Assembly (NCBI GenBank): GCA_026785985.1
Contig: JAJAYX010000183.1
Coordinates: 1-8,351, forward strand
Length of the DNA stretch: 8,351 bases
Direction of reading: 5' to 3'
From: Rudanella sp.
Lineage (GTDB): Bacteria > Bacteroidota > Bacteroidia > Cytophagales > Spirosomataceae
The position numbers and the translations under genes were made by a program. This document shows positions 1-5,353 of this stretch, one piece after another. Numbering within the stretch: position 1 is the first letter of the stretch; the number at the start of each line of letters is the position of its first letter. Below the pieces are notes generated by a model. That model searched no databases, was not told the origin of the DNA, and worked only from the letters and a program-made list of their open reading frames with translations.

Positions 1-54
1 GAGTAGCCACAGCGCGAGGCTGCAGGCAAGGCGATAGGTTGTTGATTTTTTCAT
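1..54 (-). CDS. N-terminus of an exported protein under TPP riboswitch control (partial; possible thiamine TonB-dependent receptor)
   Basis: Reading the minus strand from the ATG at 54-52 gives MKKSTTYRLACSLALWLL, running off the window edge. This is a typical start of a Sec signal peptide: two lysines, then a hydrophobic stretch rich in Leu and Ala. No mature part is visible, so the family cannot be read from the protein. The leader carries a TPP riboswitch, so the gene should serve thiamine uptake or synthesis. In Bacteroidota, thiamine-regulated clusters commonly begin with an outer-membrane TonB-dependent receptor next to a PnuT-type transporter, which fits an exported product. That identity is inference. 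No Shine-Dalgarno sequence is evident before the ATG, as is usual in this phylum. Confidence 0.8.
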   Translation of the reverse strand, partial: MKKSTTYRLACSLALWLL

Positions 55-143
55 CGCAGACGAAAAAGCAACCGCAACGGCGAACCGGTAAAGGGGCTGT
101 TACCTACCATTTTGGTTAGGTTAACTAATAGGATAGAATTGCG

Positions 144-166
144 GCAACGGCACACCCGTGCGTTGC
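144..166 (-). promoter_or_regulatory. Hairpin directly 3' of the TPP aptamer (possible expression platform)
   Basis: On the minus strand GCAACG (166-161) pairs with CGTTGC (149-144), and CAC/GTG extends the stem inward past one bulged base, giving about 9 bp around a short loop. A second CGTTGC at 79-74 could compete for the same GCAACG arm, so two exclusive folds are possible. A smaller hairpin (GGTAA/TTACC, 104-87) lies between. A T5 run follows at 67-63, but no strong stem sits right before it. The role is inferred from position. Confidence 0.4.
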
Positions 167-167
167 T

Positions 168-250
168 CCTGTTCCCTGCTGCGGCATTATCCGTGTACAG
201 GTTCAATGGGTATAATCTCAGCCCGTTGTTATTGGGCACCCCTGGTAAGA
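168..250 (-). ncRNA. TPP riboswitch aptamer (THI element)
   Basis: On the minus strand the conserved THI-box blocks appear in the right order and spacing: GGGGTGCCC (242-234), GGCTGAGA (223-216), ATACCC (213-208), GAACCTG (204-198), GGATAATGCC (192-183) and CAGGGAA (178-172). GGCTGAGA with ATACCC is the pyrimidine-binding half; GGATAATGCC with CAGGGAA is the pyrophosphate-binding half. It lies about 115 nt upstream of the exported-protein start at 54. The family binds thiamine pyrophosphate and turns the downstream gene off when the vitamin is plentiful. The closing P1 helix looks weak here. A hairpin at 144-166 follows directly, but I could not assign a definite terminator or ribosome-site sequestering stem. 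Confidence 0.96.
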
Positions 251-259
251 TTAGCGAAA

Positions 260-267
260 CAAAGGTA
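260..267 (-). promoter_or_regulatory. Bacteroidota-type -7 promoter element for the riboswitch transcript
   Basis: The minus strand reads TACCTTTG, a perfect match to the Bacteroidota -7 consensus TAnnTTTG. Transcription would start around 250-255, immediately before the TPP aptamer, which is where it should be. No TTG -33 element is present at the usual 17-23 bp spacing, so the call rests on the -7 box and its position. Confidence 0.6.
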
Positions 268-296
268 CAGAAAAATCAATTTGAACTATTCATTAA

Positions 297-335
297 TTTT
301 AAATGTACCAACATTAAATGTTAATACATTTAAAA
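297..335. promoter_or_regulatory. 39-bp near-perfect palindrome, likely operator
   Basis: Two nested inverted repeats share one centre at 316. The outer arms are TTTTAAATGTA (297-307) and TACATTTAAAA (325-335). The inner core is AACATT-A-AATGTT (310-322). Only positions 308-309 against 323-324 fail to pair, so 17 of 19 base pairs match. It lies 31 bp before the dioxygenase start and 30 bp behind the minus-strand promoter box, so a bound dimer or pair of dimers could control either gene. The mhq-type genes downstream are controlled by a MarR-type repressor in Bacillus, which makes such a repressor a candidate here. No regulator gene is visible in the window. Confidence 0.6.
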
Positions 336-366
336 CAAATAGATTACCTTTAATAGTTTAACGGCC

Positions 367-1329
367 ATGCAAACGCTCATAAACGGACTCCATCACATTA
401 CGGCTATCGCGGGCGATGCCCAGCGCAACGTCGATTTTTACACGGATATTCTCGGCCTTCGGATGGTCAAAAAAACCATCAACTTCGATGCGCCGACGGT
501 TTATCACCTCTACTATGGTGACGAAACCGGCTCGCCGGGAACCATTATGACTTCGTTTCCGCATGGCAAAATTCCACGTGGACGCAAAGGAACCGGACAG
601 TTGACCTACACGGCTTTTTCCATTCCAACGACCTCGCTCAGTTTCTGGATTGACCGGCTCAACGACCGCCGTATCACCTTTGCCGGGCCATATAAACGCT
701 TCAACGAAACATACATCCGGTTCGATGATTTCGACGGAATGGGAATTGAACTGACCGCTACAGACAACAACAACCGCACAGGTTGGGCGGGTGGTTCAGT
801 AGCAGGTGAGATGGCCATTCGTGGTTTTCACGCCGTGACTCTGAACGAAGCCAACCCCGATGCGACCATTAAGTTACTCACCCAAAGCATGGAGCATACC
901 CTGATTGCCGAAGAAGCCGGGCGGTTCCGGTTTGGGGCCGGGCCGCGTTCGGCTGTCAATGCGGTACCCGGTAATTTTGTGGATGTGCAGCATTCGCCGG
1001 GTGAGTTGCGCGGGCATCAGGGAGCCGGGTCAGTGCATCATGTGGCCTTTTCGACCGACAATCACGAGACGCAGGTAACGATCCGCGAAAAACTGATTGA
1101 CGATGGGTATATGCCCACCGAAATTCTGGATCGGCAATATTTCAAGAGCATTTACTTCCGCGAACCGGGTGGCATTCTGTTCGAGATTGCCACGAACCCG
1201 CCGGGATTCTCAGTCGATGAGCCGATTGAAACGTTGGGTCAGGCATTGAAACTACCTGAATGGTATGAACCCCGCCGGGCACAAATTGAGGCCGGTTTGC
1301 CGGTGATTGATGTTAAACAACCACTATGA
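367..1329 (+). CDS. VOC-family ring-cleaving dioxygenase (MhqO/PcpA type)
   Basis: The 320-residue protein has two vicinal-oxygen-chelate modules, about residues 5-135 and 150-280. The first opens GLHHIT (7-12), the second has GFHAVTL (153-159), and a further GSVHHVAF lies at 221-228 with ILFEIAT at 270-276. His9/10, His224/225 and Glu273 match the 2-His-1-carboxylate iron site known in PcpA-type hydroquinone dioxygenases (His11, His227, Glu276). The family cleaves hydroquinone or catechol rings with O2; MhqO of Bacillus subtilis belongs to a quinone-resistance operon. It is the first gene of a three-gene operon and overlaps the hydrolase by four bases (ATGA). No Shine-Dalgarno sequence is seen. 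A weak -7-like TACCTTTA lies at 345-352. The exact substrate cannot be told from sequence. Confidence 0.93.
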   Translation: MQTLINGLHHITAIAGDAQRNVDFYTDILGLRMVKKTINFDAPTVYHLYYGDETGSPGTIMTSFPHGKIPRGRKGTGQLTYTAFSIPTTSLSFWIDRLNDRRITFAGPYKRFNETYIRFDDFDGMGIELTATDNNNRTGWAGGSVAGEMAIRGFHAVTLNEANPDATIKLLTQSMEHTLIAEEAGRFRFGAGPRSAVNAVPGNFVDVQHSPGELRGHQGAGSVHHVAFSTDNHETQVTIREKLIDDGYMPTEILDRQYFKSIYFREPGGILFEIATNPPGFSVDEPIETLGQALKLPEWYEPRRAQIEAGLPVIDVKQPL

Positions 1330-1958
1330 TTCACAACCCAAATAACCTGATCACAGCCGGGGTGCCGCTGGAAGAGGCTACCAAAGTAATGGTGATGGTG
1401 CATAGCCGGGGTGGTTCGGCGAGGGATATTCTGTCGTTGAGCCAGCACATGGAGCAACGCGACGAATTTGCGTTTGTGGCCCCCGAAGCAACTGACAACA
1501 CCTGGTATCCGTACTCGTTTCTGGAACCCATGGAACGCAACGAGCCGTATCTGTCGTCGGCGTTGACCATGCTGACGATGCTGCGGGCACGGTTGCAGTC
1601 GGACTACAACTTCCATGCCTCCCAGATTTACTGGCTTGGCTTTTCGCAGGGAGCCTGCCTGATGCTTGAGTTTGTGGCCCGTAATCCGCTCCGGTATGGG
1701 GGCGTTTTTGGTCTGAGCGGTGGGTTGATTGGGCCGTCAAACACTCCCCGCGAATACGAGGGAACGTTGGACGGAACACCCGTGTTTTTAGGGTGCAGCG
1801 ATGTGGATTCACACATCCCCGAAGAACGCGTTTTCGAGACCGAGGCCGTTCTAAGTCGGATGGGGGCTACCGTAACGGCAACGTTGTATCCAAATTTTTC
1901 GCACTCGATTAACGAGGACGAACTAAAAATGATTAACTCGCTGATTGGTGCGCGTTAA
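1326..1958 (+). CDS. Alpha/beta hydrolase, phospholipase/carboxylesterase family (MhqD type)
   Basis: This 210-residue protein has the size and motifs of small serine esterases related to acyl-protein thioesterase. The nucleophile elbow is GFSQGA with Ser107. Asp161 (in SDVDSHIP, with Asp159 as an alternative) and His193 (in NFSHSIN) complete a plausible triad. An early HSRGGS (26-31) replaces the more usual HGRGGS oxyanion-hole segment. No signal peptide is seen, so it is probably cytoplasmic. The start codon overlaps the dioxygenase stop as ATGA, which implies translational coupling. MhqD is encoded beside MhqO in Bacillus, and the same pairing here supports a joint role in quinone or aromatic stress. 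The actual ester substrate is unknown. Confidence 0.92.
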   Translation: MIHNPNNLITAGVPLEEATKVMVMVHSRGGSARDILSLSQHMEQRDEFAFVAPEATDNTWYPYSFLEPMERNEPYLSSALTMLTMLRARLQSDYNFHASQIYWLGFSQGACLMLEFVARNPLRYGGVFGLSGGLIGPSNTPREYEGTLDGTPVFLGCSDVDSHIPEERVFETEAVLSRMGATVTATLYPNFSHSINEDELKMINSLIGAR

Positions 1959-1970
1959 GACCTACGTGAT

Positions 1971-2267
1971 ATGAGCCAATTTATGGTTGAATTTGAACTT
2001 CCGGCCCAGATGAATGAGGAGTTCATGCGGAAGATACCAGCCCAACGGCTGAAAATTAATGAGTTAATGGAAACCGGTACTATTCTGTCGTACTCGCTTT
2101 CGGCGGATCGGCAGAAGCTGTGGTGCATCCTGAAAGTAGATTCAGAATTAGAGGCAATAGAAGTCATTGCCGATTTTCCGCTGAAAAAATACATGACACC
2201 GACCATCAACGAACTGATGTTTCACAACATGGTGGCCGCCCGGATTCCGTTATTTTCGTTGAATTAG
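1971..2267 (+). CDS. Small muconolactone delta-isomerase-like protein
   Basis: The 98-residue product starts with a beta strand (FMVEFELP, 4-11), continues with a charged helix (about 13-34), then GTILSYSLSADRQKLWCIL and a second helix (SELEAIEVIADFP). This is the layout of the ferredoxin-like muconolactone isomerase domain, which forms dimers or larger rings. True muconolactone isomerases act in the beta-ketoadipate pathway. Here there are no other pathway genes, so a general role as a small-molecule binding or isomerising partner of the upstream enzymes is safer. It starts 12 bases after the hydrolase stop and is probably the last gene of that operon. Its 3' end overlaps the amine-oxidase remnant on the other strand by 18 bases. 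Confidence 0.8.
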   Translation: MSQFMVEFELPAQMNEEFMRKIPAQRLKINELMETGTILSYSLSADRQKLWCILKVDSELEAIEVIADFPLKKYMTPTINELMFHNMVAARIPLFSLN

Positions 2268-2822
2268 TAGCACCTCCCTCGCTACCCGTTCCCCCGACCG
2301 GACGGCTCCGTCGATATAGCCGTTCCAGATGTCGGAGGTTTCGATGCCAGCCCAATGGATGCGGCTTACGGGTTCGCGGAGGGCGGCTCCAAACTCAGTC
2401 CAGATGCCCGGCTCAAACAAACCGGCGTAACACCCCCGACTCCATTCTTTGTTGAGGAAACGGTGGTCTAAATAGCGTTGTGGTTGAGCGGCCTGTGGCC
2501 CAAAAAACGTCGTAAACAATTGTAGGGCAGATTGTTTGCGTTCGTCCTAACTCAGTTCCACAAAAGCCCGCGCCTGATTTCCCAGTGCAAACCCCATCAG
2601 GATTCCCCGGCTCCCATCCTTGCCGCTCCCGACCGGGGGGAATTGTCGAATGTGACGGTTACGTGTCCATCAGGAGTAGCGGCAAGGCCGTTGAAGCCTG
2701 CGTCGCACCAGAAGGGACGGTCGTAGAAAGCGTAACATTTCCAGACGGCTCCCGTCGGGATGCTTTTTTGCAGGGTGGCTCGTTGCACAGGTAAGGCGGG
2801 TGAAAAAGCAATTTCTGAAGCT
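2250..2822 (-). pseudogene. Remnant of a flavin-containing amine oxidase (C-terminal ~190 residues)
   Basis: Two minus-strand frames give successive parts of one FAD-dependent amine (monoamine) oxidase. The first, from about 2820 to 2636, contains FSPALPVQ, PTGAVWKCYAFYDRPFW and VTVTFDNSP. The second, to 2250, contains GILMGFALGNQARAFVELS, the FAD-site segment IHWAGIETSDIWNGYIDG and AVRSGERVAREVL. The frames would join if the C6 run at 2640-2635 (minus-strand sense) had one more base, giving NSPPVGSGKDGSRGILMG. An in-frame TAG at 2549-2547 then interrupts ELS-stop-DERK, plausibly a former CAG. The family is about 450 residues long, so the FAD-binding N-terminal half is missing. The break lies at about 2820, where another gene remnant begins on the opposite strand. 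It cannot make an active enzyme. Confidence 0.88.
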
Positions 2823-3051
2823 AACTACGGCCAATACCTTCGACATCAACAGTGTACAGAACGGCAACTGGAACGACCCCGCCACCTGGAACTGCGGGCG
2901 AATCCCGATCCGGCTCGACATTGTGAAAGTGCGGCATACGGTAACATTGCCCGAAAACTTTACGGCCAACGCCCGGCAGGTCAACTTCGAGAGTTCGGCC
3001 CGGTTGCTCTATGGCTTGCAGGCCCGGATGCGGCTGGCCATGTTGCCGTAA
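2800..3051 (+). pseudogene. C-terminal remnant of a secreted Cytophagales-type surface protein
   Basis: From about 2815 the plus strand encodes TFDINSVQNGNWNDPATW, then CGRIP, IVKVRHTVTLPENF, and ends at a TAA at 3049-3051. The pattern G-x-W-x-D-P-A-T-W-x-C-G-R-x-P followed by HTVTLP is a small beta-rich module I recognise from the C-terminal ends of large secreted proteins in Spirosoma-like bacteria. Only about 80 residues remain, with no signal peptide and no upstream domains. The GTG at 2800 is only a formal start; the real 5' end was lost where the sequence meets the amine-oxidase remnant. The function of the parent is unknown. Confidence 0.65.
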
Positions 3052-3143
3052 CTATCAGCTAATCAAGCAATAGCGCTGGTTCAGTTGGTTAGCGTGGTAC
3101 GGTCAAAACGCCTACATTTGAGTCAGTGAGCAATCAATGATGA

Positions 3144-3385
3144 TTGTTCAGAACCGTTCTGATTATCCTGACGGTGAAAGGGAGTAATGGGGGCCTAGCT
3201 TACGGGGCGATTTCCGGGCAGTCGGGCGAAGGATACACCTTTGTGTTACAAAATGGCACGACCCTATTAGCTGAAAATCTGGGAGGCTCGTTGACAAACA
3301 ATATGGCCCCCGGTGTGGGAGAGGGGGCTGCGGCTACGAATATGGAACTGCCGGTGGCGACGGCCTGCTGATTATCCGCTGGTGA
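3144..3385 (+). pseudogene. Frameshifted C-terminal remnant of a Gly-rich secreted protein
   Basis: One plus-strand frame reads GLAYGAISGQSGEGYTFVLQ and LLAENLGGSLTNNMAPGVG; the frame then breaks in the G5 run at 3323-3327. Adding one G restores GCGYEYGTAGGDGLLIIRW and a TGA at 3383-3385. Ending in G-G-D-G-L-L-I-I-R-W is typical of glycine-rich secreted or fibre-like proteins, which supports reading both parts as one C-terminus. Stops lie directly upstream of 3144 in this frame, and no signal peptide or promoter is convincing. I do not recognise the parent family. It could alternatively be intact apart from a homopolymer sequencing error, but an N-terminus would still be missing. Confidence 0.55.
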
Positions 3386-3418
3386 ACAGCCTGTTCCCAA
3401 CGGATGATTGGGGAAATG

Positions 3419-3859
3419 CTAATCCCGAACCGGAAACTGCTTTAACTGCCGGTCTAAATCGGCAATGGCGTTTTGGAGTTGTTTGGCATCGGGAGCGAGT
3501 GTCAGGTAAAACGGTTGTTTGTCGCCATACTGCCAGGCAGGCCGAGCCTCATGCGACATTTTTAAACGGAGATCATAGCCGTCAGTTTTCGGCGAAAAAT
3601 CGCTAAAACTAAGATCGGGTTCCACAAATGTGATTCGGCGTGACTGGTGTTGGTGAATAGCAACCGACTTCATCCAGTCGCGCAGCATTTCCAGCTCCCA
3701 GGTAGAGAGAACGGGGGCAGCCTGCGCCCATTCATGATTTTGATGGCGCGTCCGCAGATGAATCAGTAACCCGTTTCGCTCCAAAAAACGGGGCGAGTCG
3801 CTGTATTCGTAATCCAGAATGGTTAGTTCGAACGAGCCGGTTGGTCCTGTGAGTGTCAT
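3419..3859 (-). CDS. WapI-like immunity-family protein
   Basis: From the ATG at 3859 the product is 146 residues: FELTILDYEY near the start, then LLIHLRTR, VLSTWELEMLRDWM, ITFVEPDLSFS, LRLKMSHEARPAW and a C-terminal helix ending LKQFPVRD. This order (short strand, W-x-x-x-x-P-x-L-x-T-W-E, x-D-W-x, F-x-E-P-x-L-x-F, R-P-x-W, final amphipathic helix) is that of the WapI family, whose namesake protects Bacillus subtilis from the WapA contact-dependent tRNase toxin. Many members have no known toxin. An upstream ATG at 3940 would add 27 residues (MRIISRLVCKFTFPSPP...) that do not look like the family, so the internal start is preferred. It has no signal peptide. No intact toxin gene lies nearby. 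Confidence 0.75.
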   Translation of the reverse strand: MTLTGPTGSFELTILDYEYSDSPRFLERNGLLIHLRTRHQNHEWAQAAPVLSTWELEMLRDWMKSVAIHQHQSRRITFVEPDLSFSDFSPKTDGYDLRLKMSHEARPAWQYGDKQPFYLTLAPDAKQLQNAIADLDRQLKQFPVRD

Positions 3860-4056
3860 AGGCTTTATAGGTTGGGGAGAATTAAAATCCGGGGGGCTTG
3901 GGAAAGTAAATTTACACACTAAACGGCTGATTATCCGCACTAGTCAGATTAAATTTCTGCCTACCCTATCAAATATGAAGGGTACTACTAAACATCGTTA
4001 TTTTTTGGGTTATAGGATTTATCGCTAATTTCACCACGAAATCAATAGTTAACCTC

Positions 4057-4434
4057 ATGTCAGCCAAGCGCGTTCTGATTGCCGAAGACAGTTCTGTCAT
4101 TCAAAACTTAGCTCGTAAAATTTTGGAGTTCCAGAATTACGACATTACCTCCGTTAAAAACGGGGAGCAGGTCATGCAGATTCTGGATAAGGAAGACTTC
4201 CATATCTTGCTGTTAGACATTAACATGCCTGTTATGGACGGTATGGAGTGTGTGAAGCAAGTGCGGGCGTTGCCTAACAAAACTAAAGCCGAGGTGCCCA
4301 TTGTAGCAATCACTGGCAACGCTAAAAACTATACCGAAGAGGAGTTTAAAACAGCCGGGTTTAGCGACGTGCTGGTTAAACCCCTCAACTTCGACCGCCT
4401 GGTGGAAGTAGTGAATCAGTTAACGGATAAATAA
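4057..4434 (+). CDS. Single-domain response regulator (CheY-like receiver)
   Basis: The 125 residues form one complete receiver domain and nothing else. The acidic pair is Glu10-Asp11, the phospho-acceptor is Asp54 (LLLDINMP), the switch Thr is Thr86 (VAITGNAK) and the conserved Lys is Lys108 (VLVKPL). All residues needed for phosphorylation are present. With no output domain, it must act by binding a partner, or as a phospho-relay to or from a histidine kinase that is not in this window. Glu10 in place of the more common Asp is an accepted variant. It is followed by a long inverted repeat rather than by a kinase, so its partner cannot be guessed from context. Confidence 0.95.
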   Translation: MSAKRVLIAEDSSVIQNLARKILEFQNYDITSVKNGEQVMQILDKEDFHILLLDINMPVMDGMECVKQVRALPNKTKAEVPIVAITGNAKNYTEEEFKTAGFSDVLVKPLNFDRLVEVVNQLTDK

Positions 4435-4446
4435 TCGAGCGATTTT

Positions 4447-4552
4447 ATTGAGTGACGGTCCGACGTTTAGGTGAGCAAATTAGTGATTGAGTGAATTGCT
4501 TAATCTACTTAGGCGCTTATTCACTCACCTAAACGTCGGACTGTTGCTCAAT
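4447..4552. repeat. Long inverted repeat, 29-bp arms around a 48-nt centre
   Basis: GTCCGACGTTTAGGTGAG (4458-4475) is perfectly matched by its complement CTCACCTAAACGTCGGAC (4524-4541). The pairing continues outward to 4447/4552 with only three non-Watson-Crick positions (4453/4546, 4454/4545, 4457/4542). All three are G-U in the plus-strand RNA, so the transcript could form an unbroken 29-bp helix. The 9-mer ATTGAGTGA is also repeated directly at 4447-4455 and 4486-4494. It fills the gap between the receiver and the hydrolase and ends 8 bases before the hydrolase ATG. There is no U tract, and I see no target-site duplication. It could be a MITE/REP-like element, an RNA processing site or a regulatory fold. 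Confidence 0.85.
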
Positions 4553-4560
4553 CATTCAAT

Positions 4561-5322
4561 ATGTTAGTCTCCCTCCTCGGAACCGGAACATCGTCGGGTG
4601 TGCCGATGATTGGCTGTGCCTGTGCCGTTTGCCGGTCGGTTGATCACCGCGATAAACGATTGCGGACTTCCGTGCATATTCAGGTGGAGGGAAAAAGCCT
4701 GCTCATCGACACTGGCCCCGACCTTCGGCAGCAGGTGTTGCGCCTGGGCCTGACACACCTCGATGCGGTGCTGTTTACCCACGAACATAAAGACCATACG
4801 GCTGGTATGGACGAAATCCGGGCCTTCAATTTTCGGCAGGGCGAAGAAATCCCGGTTTATGCCCGTGGGTCAGTACTCGATCAGCTCCGTCGCGAGTTTG
4901 CCTATGTTTTTGCCGATTTCAAGTACCCCGGCACTCCCTGCATCAGCACCTACGAAATCAGGAACGAGCCGTTCACGGTAGTCGGGATTCCTGTGATTCC
5001 GATTGAAGTATGGCATCACAAACTGCCCGTGTTTGGTTTTAGAATTGGTGACTTTTGCTACCTCACCGACCTCAACGCCATCAGCGACGAAGAACTTGAA
5101 AAAGTCCGGGGATGCCGGATTCTGATTCTTGACGCGCTCCGGCGCGAGCCGCATCTCTCGCATTTTACGCTCCGGCAGGCCATTGACCTTGTGGAGCGCG
5201 TTCGTCCCGAACGCACTTATTTCACCCACATCAGCCACCAAATGGGCCTCCACCGCGAGGTCGAAGCCGAACTGCCATCGCATATCCGGCTGGGGTATGA
5301 TGGGTTGCAGATTAAGCTCTAA
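4561..5322 (+). CDS. PhnP-like metallo-beta-lactamase-fold hydrolase
   Basis: The 253-residue protein opens with LGTGTSSGVPMIGCACAVC, the PhnP-type N-terminus. Cys19, Cys21 and Cys24 match the structural zinc site of E. coli PhnP. The catalytic motif is HEHKDH (His74, His76, Asp78, His79), with His152/153 (VWHHK), Asp170 (YLTD) and His223 (FTHISH) as further metal ligands. The length equals that of PhnP (about 252). PhnP hydrolyses a cyclic ribose phosphodiester in phosphonate breakdown, but no other phn genes are here, so a general phosphodiesterase role is safer. It is cytoplasmic. It starts just after the long inverted repeat and is followed 31 bases later by the MpaB-like gene. Confidence 0.92.
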   Translation: MLVSLLGTGTSSGVPMIGCACAVCRSVDHRDKRLRTSVHIQVEGKSLLIDTGPDLRQQVLRLGLTHLDAVLFTHEHKDHTAGMDEIRAFNFRQGEEIPVYARGSVLDQLRREFAYVFADFKYPGTPCISTYEIRNEPFTVVGIPVIPIEVWHHKLPVFGFRIGDFCYLTDLNAISDEELEKVRGCRILILDALRREPHLSHFTLRQAIDLVERVRPERTYFTHISHQMGLHREVEAELPSHIRLGYDGLQIKL

Positions 5323-5353
5323 ACCCTTTTCCCGAACGCACCGTTAACCGGGT

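Noticed and set aside
51..239. Minus-strand frame of 62 codons reading through the riboswitch
   Set aside because: It is a translation of aptamer RNA; the conserved bases are explained by RNA structure, and the exported-protein ATG at 54 lies in another frame.
112..324. Plus-strand open frames across the leader region (112-324 and 158-361)
   Set aside because: They lie antisense to a TPP riboswitch, have no family resemblance, and their length is expected by chance.
1239..1816. Several minus-strand open frames opposite the hydrolase gene
   Set aside because: They are shadows of a well-supported esterase gene and show no recognisable motifs.
2120..2455. Plus-strand frame overlapping the isomerase-like gene and amine-oxidase remnant
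   Set aside because: Arg/Pro/Cys-rich translation with no domain; the opposite-strand and alternate-frame products are recognisable instead.
3113..3120. TACATTTG, a perfect -7 box before the Gly-rich remnant
   Set aside because: The nearest upstream TTG is 25 bp away, beyond the usual spacing, and the sequence behind it encodes only a C-terminal tail.
3906..3915. GTAAATTTAC, a 10-bp palindrome between the WapI-like and receiver genes
   Set aside because: Short and AT-rich; expected by chance, and no proper promoter spacing was found around it.
3860..3940. 27-residue N-terminal extension of the WapI-like protein from the ATG at 3940
   Set aside because: The extra residues do not look like the family, and the domain starts right after the internal ATG at 3859.
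4447..4552. Reading the long inverted repeat as a simple intrinsic terminator
   Set aside because: The 48-nt loop is large and no U tract follows the right arm.
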